This document shows positions 1 through 6,033 of a DNA stretch of 10,386 nt, in pieces. Source of the DNA: Neocallimastix lanati (nom. inval.) (lineage: Eukaryota > Neocallimastigomycota > Neocallimastigomycetes > Neocallimastigales > Neocallimastigaceae); contig JACVTC010000743.1 in NCBI GenBank assembly GCA_016946835.1, positions 1-10,386 on the forward strand, written 5' to 3'. Position numbers and translations under genes: made by a program. The notes beneath the pieces were generated by a model, which searched no databases, had not been told where the DNA came from, and worked only from the letters and a program-made list of their open reading frames with translations. Every line of letters begins with the position of its first letter. The stretch's first letter is position 1.

Positions 1-553
1 GATAAGAACACAAAATTTTAATAACACTTTATAATATTTTATAATTAAATATTTTTATTTTATAATTATTTATCAAAAATTACTGAAATATAAACTAGAT
101 TATATAGTATTGGACCAACTAAATATATAATCTATCAAAGTTTTATACGATAAGTTCCTTTAGCCTTTTAGTGATAACGCAGATAAAATCGATTATTAAT
201 GTCTTATAGACAAAAGGAAGTAATATTGTTAGATTCTTTATTATGTCTAACTTATTGTTAGCTGAAAAGAATAAAACAAATTATTTTCCCCTATATCAAT
301 AGTATCTGAACACTAAAATGTTACGAAAACAGAGACCAACTTCTGTCGCTTTGGAAGTCGTATAAACCTTATATTTATATTTTAATCTTTGTTTTCTTAA
401 TTATAAAATTATAATATTAATTATAAAATTATTGATTGATAAAATAGAATAGTACTATTGACTCACAACTATAGAAAAAAACCGTCAGTACTATTATAAC
501 TAGTGCCGCGAGTAAGCACGAAATAAAATTTTAAAATACTATATAATTTTAAT

Positions 554-575
554 CTTACGCCTTCGGTGACGTAAG
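554..575. other. Small hairpin in a GC-richer patch
   Basis: The arms CTTACG (554-559) and CGTAAG (570-575) are perfect inverted repeats around a 10-nt loop. They sit in a patch (about 500-740) with clearly more G and C than its surroundings and no open frame. No function is recognised. A 6-bp stem can arise by chance, so this is a structural note only. Confidence 0.3.
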
Positions 576-877
576 CTCCTTATTCGCCAGAGTTGTTGCA
601 AACCTAGAACCGTTTTTCCTTTATAATAGGCTACGGTGCTCTCTTATAGAGTTTTACCTAGTCTAGAACCAAATCTATTCGTCGAGTGCAACACTAAAGA
701 AGACAATTCTTCTAACTCTGTATATGAGCTCTATTCGCTCGTATAAACGCTTTTTTAAATAAATAAATAAAAAATAAAATTGAACAAGTTTTTCTTGCTA
801 TTATTTCAAGCAAGTAATTTATTAAAATAATTAAAAATAAAAAATTATTATTATAATTATTAATATTATTATTATTA

Positions 878-958
878 TTTTTTTTTTTTTTTTTTTTTTT
901 TTTATACTAAGCTAATTAAAAAAAAATTATTATTTTTGTGATAGATTAAATGAAAAAA

Positions 959-993
<35 letters not shown>
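878..993. repeat. Paired long homopolymer tracts
   Basis: A run of 26 T (878-903) is followed by A10 (953-962) directly abutting T31 (963-993). Another T24 run lies at 1214-1237. Runs this long are a genome-wide hallmark of some very A+T-rich eukaryotes. A10/T31 is also a perfect 10-bp inverted junction. Exact lengths are unreliable in most sequencing chemistries. Confidence 0.8.
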
Positions 994-995
<2 letters not shown>

Positions 996-1146
996 CTAAA
1001 ACTAATTGATTTATTCACTAAATTAATCTAAAAATATTTATCTAAAAATTAAAAAATTTTATTTTTTCTTACTAAATGAATTTAATATTAATTTAATTAT
1101 AAATTAATTTTGTTGGTAAATATTTGAATTAATTTTAAAGGGTTAA

Positions 1147-1316
1147 GGTAATACAAGATTAATTTAATATTATTTATCTAATTATTAATTTTTTTTATTT
1201 AGTAAAATTAAAATTTTTTTTTTTTTTTTTTTTTTTTAAAAGGTTAAGGTAATGCAAGTTTTATCTTAATAGGGTAGTACAAATTTAATTTGAATTATTT
1301 GATCGGGTAGTACAAG
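1147..1316 (+). repeat. Four copies of an 11-base motif GGTARTRCAAR
   Basis: Four near-identical direct copies occur: GGTAATACAAG (1147-1157), GGTAATGCAAG (1248-1258), GGTAGTACAAA (1273-1283) and GGTAGTACAAG (1306-1316). The first two also share a longer context, a T/A-rich run followed by AARGGTTAA just before the motif. Spacings are 101, 25 and 33 bases, so this is a dispersed cluster rather than a strict tandem array. It could be the remains of a decayed repeat or a protein-binding cluster. No family is recognised. Confidence 0.5.
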
Positions 1317-1339
1317 AATTTTTGTTATAAGAATTAATT

Positions 1340-1830
1340 TCAACAACCATAGGATTAGGATTATCCTGTAATATAATAGATAGAAAGGATTGAATTATAT
1401 AATAGTGAGGGTAACTCAAAACAGACAAGGTGATAATTTGAATAGGAATCAATAGGCAGTAATTATTCGTCTGGGAGGAGATAGAATCCGAGATTAAAAG
1501 ATATAGAAGTCCGGTATTAAAGAGATAGTAAATAAGAAGATTTATTCAAAGATTATTAGACTAAGATAGAGAGAACCGGAAGAATAGGTATTTGTTCTTT
1601 AATAGTAGAATAGTAAAAGTAGAAACCCAACGATTGCCAAAAGATATTGAGAAGGTAGAATTCCTAAAAGTACGGTAGAATGTCTGAGAAATAGCGTAAA
1701 GGTATTGAGGGCTTGGATTAGCAGGTGCTTTTATTGTAACGGAGGTGCTTCTATTGTAACAGCGGGACGTGGTATAGAAACACAGAAAGGAGAAAACTCA
1801 ATAGGTTTACACTATCTGTATAAATAATTC
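1340..1830 (+). other. G-richer patch with a decayed reading frame, unrecognised
   Basis: The plus strand here is purine-rich and less A+T-rich than its surroundings. In the frame with codons starting at 1438, 1441 and so on, translation gives protein-like stretches broken mostly by TAG, with some TAA and one TGA at 1648-1650. The final part is open from 1651 to a TAA at 1825-1827 (58 codons) but has no ATG. It contains the short Cys motif RCFYCNGG. This may be the relic of a coding or repeat element, or chance. I do not recognise a family and do not claim a gene. Confidence 0.25.
1723..1762 (+). repeat. Two-copy 20-bp tandem duplication
   Basis: AGGTGCTTTTATTGTAAC plus GG (1723-1742) is followed at once by AGGTGCTTCTATTGTAAC plus AG (1743-1762). 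The copies match at 18 of 20 bases. A 20-base unit shifts the reading frame, which argues against this being a coding duplication. Replication slippage is the simplest origin. Confidence 0.75.
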
Positions 1831-1939
1831 GTTTTATTAGAAATATTTTTTATTAATTATAAAATTTAAAATAATTATTAATATTAATCAACAAGGTAAT
1901 ATTTCGAATTACTTATACGTTAATTATTATTAATAAAAG

Positions 1940-1965
1940 CACGAAGAAAAATATTTTCATTCGTG
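1940..1965. other. Hairpin CACGAA...TTCGTG
   Basis: The arms CACGAAGAAAA and TTTTCATTCGTG pair over about 11 bp with one bulged base and a 3-nt loop. It stands out in A/T-only sequence. No T-run follows closely on either strand, so neither a bacterial-type terminator nor a Pol III end is implied. Confidence 0.35.
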
Positions 1966-2155
1966 AAGTTCGCACTATTTATACTTTTAACGGAAAAACA
2001 GTTTTAACATGTAAAAATAATTTTAAAGAAATATTTAGAAATATGTTTGTAATAATTAATAATGTAAAGTTTCTAGAATATAGATTTTAATTGATGAAAA
2101 TGAATCTTATCAAAAAAGAATAAAATAATTTATATAATAAGAATTTCTAAATTCA

Positions 2156-2179
2156 TTTCGGTTAAATTACAAACCGAAA
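2156..2179. other. Perfect 8-bp hairpin upstream of the tRNA-like relic
   Basis: TTTCGGTT (2156-2163) and AACCGAAA (2172-2179) are perfect inverted repeats around an 8-nt loop, the only G/C-containing stem in this stretch. It lies about 100 bp past the 3' end of the minus-strand tRNA-like relic. No function is recognised. Confidence 0.4.
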
Positions 2180-2278
2180 GAATCTTTAACTTTCTATAAT
2201 TTTATACAGAAAGAATATTCAAGAAGATATTATTAATAATTAATAAAATAATTAATAAAATAATTATTTATGCAAAAT

Positions 2279-2350
2279 GGGTTGAGGTGTGAGTCGAACC
2301 CATAAAGTATTGGTCATGGTCAATGTAACTAACCATTAAACCAAAGTTCT
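2279..2350 (-). pseudogene. tRNA-like gene, probably a tRNA pseudogene
   Basis: On the minus strand an A box TGGTTTAATGG (2343-2333) and a B box GGTTCGACTCA (2300-2290) lie at tRNA spacing. TTTT follows immediately (2277-2274), as at a Pol III terminator. However, the acceptor arms do not pair (5' AGAACTT against 3' CTCAACC), the T stem has two mismatches, and the anticodon arm is a 4-bp ATTG/CAAT stem with an 8-nt loop containing CAT. The anticodon cannot be assigned safely; CAT (Met) with a lost U33 is one reading. It is best seen as a decayed tRNA gene that may still bind TFIIIC, or the head of a tRNA-derived SINE. The retrotransposon begins 67 bp upstream of its 5' end. Confidence 0.6.
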
Positions 2351-2697
2351 AATTTTACTAACTGAAGATTTCGTTACAGTTCCTTGAATATTTCTAAGAC
2401 TTGTTTAAGATGTTCTATGTTAAAATTAAGATATAAAATAGTTTTATGATTAATAACGTTACTAGGTTAATATGTTGAATTATATATTAATAACCCAACA
2501 ATAATTAATTAATAATAATATAAAAATAATATAAGATAAATAGTTAAGTTATTTAAACACTTAATATCTAAGAATATTTTAAATAATAATTTCTTTGAAG
2601 GATTTATGAAAATATTTATTTATTGAATTATTAGTATATAATTATTGTAAATACAATAACCTTACAAAGAACATAAAAGATAGATTTTTACATCTTT

Positions 2698-2705
2698 CTT
2701 TTATA
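2698..2705 (-). promoter_or_regulatory. TATA box in the 3' LTR
   Basis: TATAAAAG on the minus strand, identical to the copy in the 5' LTR and 40 bases upstream of the equivalent R start (2665). It could fire transcription out of the element leftwards, toward the tRNA-like relic. Confidence 0.45.
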
Positions 2706-2881
2706 CTTTGTAAGTTACATAATAATAGTATTTAATTATAAGATAATAATAATATAGTAAAATGAATATTAATAAAATATTAAAATAATAACAATATCGA
2801 TATGTTTAAAATATTTAATATAATTAAATAAATTTAATTTGTATAATTAATTTGAATAATTAAAAATAGTAATTAATATAT

Positions 2882-2913
2882 ATGATATAAACATATATAT
2901 AAACATATATATA
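2882..2913. repeat. Short tandem TATAAACA repeat in U3
   Basis: Three successive units end in TATAAACA (near 2886-2893, 2898-2905 and 2910-2917 at the outermost). The last two share the 12-mer TATATATAAACA. The truncated 5' LTR ends exactly after the first unit, so this array is the likely site where the deletion rejoined. Confidence 0.6.
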
Positions 2914-2936
2914 AACATAATATAAATAAATACATG

Positions 2937-2944
2937 TGACGTCA
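2937..2944. promoter_or_regulatory. Palindromic CRE/ATF site TGACGTCA in U3
   Basis: The perfect 8-bp palindrome TGACGTCA is the consensus for CREB/ATF bZIP factors. It lies in a wider imperfect palindrome (TACAT...ATGTA, 2931-2950) and is one of the few G/C-containing spots in U3. It is about 270 bp upstream of the predicted start in the 3' LTR copy. Stress-activated Atf1 acts on Tf1-family elements in fission yeast, so a similar role here is plausible but inferred. The 5' LTR copy lacks it. Confidence 0.5.
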
Positions 2945-2966
2945 TATGTAAATAATTGAAATTATT

Positions 2967-3046
2967 AATATAAATCTTATTTATTAATATTTTCAGAATT
3001 ATTAGGCCTAAGATAATTCTTTAAATACTAAATAAGAATTTATATT
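2967..3046. repeat. Long imperfect foldback in U3
   Basis: The outer arms 2967-2983 and 3029-3046 pair over 17 bp with one extra base. The inner arms AGAATTAT (2995-3002) and ATAATTCT (3013-3020) pair perfectly around a loop containing the palindrome TAGGCCTA. Together they make an 80-bp stem-loop. It is present only in the complete 3' LTR. Confidence 0.55.
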
Positions 3047-3077
3047 AATTATTAATTAAATGTATATTGAAATGTGA

Positions 3078-3108
3078 ATAACTGAAATTGAGATTTCAAT
3101 TCAGTTAT
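3078..3108. repeat. Inverted repeat near the LTR outer end
   Basis: ATAACTGAA (3078-3086) and TTCAGTTAT (3100-3108) are perfect 9-bp inverted repeats around 13 bases that can themselves fold. It lies just inside the U3 terminus (3118). Integrases bind LTR ends, so a recognition role is conceivable, but nothing here proves it. Confidence 0.45.
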
Positions 3109-3118
3109 AATTTCAACA

Positions 3119-3128
3119 ATGCCCTCCT
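3119..3128 (-). promoter_or_regulatory. Polypurine tract (plus-strand primer)
   Basis: In element orientation AGGAGGGCAT immediately precedes the LTR start TGTTGAAATT. RNase H-resistant tracts of this form next to the 3' LTR prime plus-strand DNA. The sequence resembles the GGGGAGGGCAA tract of Tf1-type elements as I recall it. It is the only purine-rich tract with G's near the LTR. It forms one arm of the hairpin at 3122-3172. Confidence 0.75.
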
Positions 3129-3172
3129 ATAAAAATCGGATTCAAGACGATTTTTGTGTAACGATAAGGAGG
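3122..3172. other. Hairpin that includes the polypurine tract
   Basis: The inner arms AAAAATCG (3131-3138) and CGATTTTT (3148-3155) pair perfectly around a 9-nt loop. The outer arms CCTCCT (3123-3128) and AGGAGG (3167-3172) also pair, with an internal loop on one side. In the RNA the polypurine tract would therefore be held in a stem. Confidence 0.6.
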
Positions 3173-3241
3173 ACTAAATTTTTTGTTAAAAATTTTTTGA
3201 AATTTCTTAAATTAAAATTTTTTTAATTTATAAAGGAGGAA

Positions 3242-3291
3242 GGCCACTTGAGTCCTTTTAAATTTTAAAAGGAAACCCTTTATAAGTGACC
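3242..3291. other. Long hairpin in the element's 3' non-coding region
   Basis: The inner arms TCCTTTTAAA (3253-3262) and TTTAAAAGGA (3264-3273) are a perfect 10-bp inverted repeat around a single T. The outer arms GGCCACTT (3242-3249) and AAGTGACC (3284-3291) pair with one mismatch. It stands between the end of pol and the polypurine tract. A structural RNA role such as packaging or 3'-end function is possible but unproven. Confidence 0.6.
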
Positions 3292-3670
3292 ATTTCATTG
3301 AAATTTTGAAATTTCTAAAATTTAATAAAATTAAAATTTTGTTATAAAAATTGATGTTTAAGAATATGATGGTACCATTTTTAAATGTTTTTGATTAAAA
3401 ATTTTTGAAATTGAAATTTTGAAATTTTAATTTCAATTAACTTTTTAATTTTATGCATTAACTTTAAAAAAAATTGAAAATTATAATAATTAATGAATTT
3501 ATGAATAAAATTTGATTATAAATTGATAGTTGTAAGTGTAACATAGCTATGTTTTTGAATTTTGAAAATTTTGAAAATTTCGAAATTTTGAAATTGAAAT
3601 TTGACTGAAAAATTGATAATAATAAAATAAAATTTAAAAACGAATTAATAATAATAAAAAATAAAATTTC

Positions 3671-3750
<80 letters not shown>

Positions 3751-3768
3751 AATATTATTATTATCATT
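3292..3768. other. Non-coding 3' region of the element with GAAATTTT-like repeats
   Basis: Between the pol stop and the hairpins lies low-complexity sequence. It consists mainly of degenerate GAAATTTT/GAAATTGAAA units (about 3296-3450 and 3555-3605) and the long T-run at 3674-3745. A minus-strand open frame at 3673-3464 is entirely low-complexity Ile/Phe/Asn/Lys codons with no domain, so I do not call it a gene. Confidence 0.6.
3674..3745 (-). repeat. A72 tract just downstream of pol
   Basis: In element orientation 72 consecutive A's begin 23 nt after the pol stop codon (3771-3769). This is by far the longest homopolymer in the window. It may be slippage growth of a shorter A-run, or a poly(A) tail captured when an mRNA was reverse-transcribed and joined to other sequence. 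The true length is uncertain. Confidence 0.8.
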
Positions 3769-6033
3769 TTAGTTATAAGCTATTGAAATAGGTTTTCTTC
3801 CATTTTGTAAATATTGTAAATAAATATTTTGATTTCGGGGGTTATTTTCAACTTCGTCTGAAGGAACCCAATTGTAAGCAGTTCTATATTTATACCTGAT
3901 TCTGTATTCATATTGATTCTTTTTATAATTAGTTCTAAATCCTGAGATTTCAATTATATCATTAACAGATTCATCATGAGTTCTTCTTTTTAAAAACTTT
4001 TGAGGTGTTGGAATAAAAGGTTCTAACTCCGAAACATGGAATATAGGATGATGTTTTGGAAAAGGTGACCTTTTAATATCTATTTTATAATTATGATTAT
4101 TCAGAACATCTATTACTTTATATGGTCCATATTTACAAGGAGCTAACTTTGAACTATCTTCGATATTTAGTGATGGAGGAGCTTGTATCCAAACTAAATC
4201 ATTTTCTTTAAATATTGGAGGTGGCATTCTCTTTTTATCTGCGTGTATTTTATATAGTTCTTTTGACCTTAATAAAACATCTTTAATATGATTAAAGTTC
4301 ATGCTTAAGTCCTTAATAATTTTATTATTAGTATCAATATCAGGTAATAAGAAAAATTCATCCATAGATGGATGAAAACCATAATTAATAAAGAAGGGTG
4401 TTTCTTTTGTAGATTCATTTATGGAGTTATTATAAACAAATTCAGCAAGGTGAATCCATTCAATCCAATCATCATGATAATATGATCTTGAGTAAGCTCT
4501 TAAATATTGTTCAATAAAAGAATTACACCTTTCAACTTGACCAACTGTTTCATGATGGTCAGTTGTAGCGATTTTTGATTTAATGTTTAAATATTCCATT
4601 ACTTCTTTCCAAAGAGCACTTGTAAATTGAGATCCTCTATCTGTATACATATCACAAGGCAATCCGTGTAGTTTAAATATATTTGTAATGAAAGCTTTGG
4701 CAGTTTGTTTGGCATCAGGTATTTGTTTAAACGGAATTAAATGAATCATCTTAGAGAAACGATCAACAACTACCATAATAACGGTGTATCCTTTAGAATA
4801 AGGAAGACCACATAGAAAATCAATTTCGATAGACTTCCAAGGTCTATCAGGAGTATCTAAAGGTTGTAAAAGACCATATTTTCTATGTCTATTAACCTTG
4901 TTTCTTGCACAACATTCACAAGAATTAACATAACTTGTAACATCTTCATGTATTTTTGGCCACCAAAAGTTTCTTGTAATTAGTTCTAAAGTTCTTCTTA
5001 TACCAAGATGTCCAGAAGTGGGTTTTTCATGATATTTTTCTAAAATTTCTAATCTAAGTGATTCAGGAATATAAATTAAATTGTTATATAATATAATATT
5101 ATCTTTTATTTTAAATCTTTCCATTTTCCTAAATGGTTTATAAGCATAATTATTTTTAATATTGTTTTCACTAAAGTATAATTTAATATCTTCAGCAGTA
5201 GCATCTTCTTTAATAGCATCAATAATTTTTTCTAGTAAATTACTCATAATTCCTACAAAACAGGGAACTTCTTTTACATTTTTAATATCTAATATATTTT
5301 CTGGTTTAATATCTTCGTTATTCTTCATATAGTCAGGTCTTCTTGAAAGACTATCTGGTTTCCCATTTTTAGTTCCTTGTCTATATATAAGTTGGAAATC
5401 ATATTCCTGAAAGAATAAGTGCCATCTATGCTGTCTTTGATTACCAACTTTTCCTCCTAAAGTATAGATTAAATTTCTATGGTCAGTATAGACAGTAATT
5501 TTATGTTTTGCACCAAGTAAAAGATGTCGCCAAGTTAAGAAAGAATCTCTAATAGCTAATAACTCTTTTTCTGTAATGGTATAATTTATTTCGGAGCCTT
5601 GTAAACTTCTTGAAAAGTAAGCAACAGGATGTAATTTATTATTTTCATCTTTCTGAGATAAAACAGCACCTATAGCATAGTTACTTGCATCACATTCTAC
5701 TATGAATGGTTTAGTTACATCTGGGTGATGCAGTACTGGAGAAGTAGTTAATTTACTTTTTAATAATTTAAATGAATTTTCACAATTTGTATCCCAAATA
5801 AATTTTGTATTTTTTCTTGTTAAATTATGGAGAGGCTTAGCTATTTTTGCAAAATTTTTTACAAATCTCCTATAGTAATTACATAAGCCTAAAAATCGTT
5901 GTACTTCTTTAATATTTTTCGGAGTTGGCCACTCTTCTATAGATTTAATTTTCTTTGGGTCAGTAGATACACCATCACCAGATAAAATGTAACCTAGGAA
6001 TTCAACTTTTTCTTTATCGAATTCACATTTTTT
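3769..6033 (-). CDS. pol: pol, distal part: RT thumb, RNase H, integrase, chromodomain
   Basis: The frame is open from just after a TAG at 6036-6034 to TAA at 3771-3769 (754 codons). It begins inside reverse transcriptase, directly continuing the upstream RT frame if one A is discounted. RNase H follows: DAS (Asp codon 5691-5689), KEL (Glu 5565-5563), YTDHRN (Asp 5484-5482) and KPDSLSR. From the Met at 5328, integrase has an HHCC zinc module (H100, H107, C137, C140), the catalytic triad D170, D230, E266 with the standard D-35-E spacing, a GPY module at about 401-416, and a C-terminal chromodomain at about 455-510 (YEYRIRYK, NWVPSDEV). Integrase inserts the cDNA; the chromodomain probably guides it to modified histones. 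The usual HPxTDGQTE is HHETVGQVE here. Met 5328 is internal and need not be a real start. Confidence 0.9.
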   Translation of the reverse strand, partial: KKCEFDKEKVEFLGYILSGDGVSTDPKKIKSIEEWPTPKNIKEVQRFLGLCNYYRRFVKNFAKIAKPLHNLTRKNTKFIWDTNCENSFKLLKSKLTTSPVLHHPDVTKPFIVECDASNYAIGAVLSQKDENNKLHPVAYFSRSLQGSEINYTITEKELLAIRDSFLTWRHLLLGAKHKITVYTDHRNLIYTLGGKVGNQRQHRWHLFFQEYDFQLIYRQGTKNGKPDSLSRRPDYMKNNEDIKPENILDIKNVKEVPCFVGIMSNLLEKIIDAIKEDATAEDIKLYFSENNIKNNYAYKPFRKMERFKIKDNIILYNNLIYIPESLRLEILEKYHEKPTSGHLGIRRTLELITRNFWWPKIHEDVTSYVNSCECCARNKVNRHRKYGLLQPLDTPDRPWKSIEIDFLCGLPYSKGYTVIMVVVDRFSKMIHLIPFKQIPDAKQTAKAFITNIFKLHGLPCDMYTDRGSQFTSALWKEVMEYLNIKSKIATTDHHETVGQVERCNSFIEQYLRAYSRSYYHDDWIEWIHLAEFVYNNSINESTKETPFFINYGFHPSMDEFFLLPDIDTNNKIIKDLSMNFNHIKDVLLRSKELYKIHADKKRMPPPIFKENDLVWIQAPPSLNIEDSSKLAPCKYGPYKVIDVLNNHNYKIDIKRSPFPKHHPIFHVSELEPFIPTPQKFLKRRTHDESVNDIIEISGFRTNYKKNQYEYRIRYKYRTAYNWVPSDEVENNPRNQNIYLQYLQNGRKPISIAYN

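Larger units (their letters stand above)
1..2273. other. Gene-free A+T-rich left flank
   Basis: I see no convincing gene here on either strand. The stretch is A+T-rich with long T-runs at 878-903, 963-993 and 1214-1237. Patches with more G and C lie at about 540-740 and 1340-1830. All six frames appear to close quickly. I looked for snRNA, 5S and further tRNA signatures by eye and found none that held up. Small structures inside it (hairpins, repeats, a decayed frame) are listed separately. Confidence 0.6.
2418..3118 (-). repeat. 3' LTR, full length (701 bp)
   Basis: In element orientation it starts TGTTGAAATT (3118-3109) and ends AATTTTAACA (2427-2418). These ends are inverted repeats at 9 of 10 bases, with the standard TG...CA termini. 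Positions 2418-2893 match the right LTR base for base except for one A (five against six in an A-run near 2863-2867). Positions 2894-3118 have no counterpart at the right end. I extend the LTR to 3118 because a polypurine tract abuts that point, while none abuts 2893. U3 is 3118-2666, R begins at 2665, and U5 ends at 2418. U3 holds a CRE palindrome, foldbacks and a short TATAAACA repeat. Confidence 0.8.

Noticed and set aside
160-175. GCCTTTTAG as U5 snRNA loop 1
   Set aside because: The loop lacks the conserved final pyrimidine, the flanks do not form the long stem, and no Sm site is seen at the right place.
1438-1650. A nuclear code with TAG/TAA read as an amino acid
   Set aside because: gag and the pol parts end at TAA or TGA exactly where their domains end or frames break, and contain no internal TAG or TAA, so the standard code fits.
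2418-2893. A 476-bp LTR taken as complete
   Set aside because: No polypurine tract or target duplication fits this boundary; the 3118 boundary has matching inverted ends and an adjacent tract.
3464-3673. Minus-strand 69-codon frame as a third gene (env-like) of the element
   Set aside because: Its hydrophobic look comes from low-complexity A/T codons. There is no signal peptide, Cys pattern or glycosylation pattern that would support an envelope gene.
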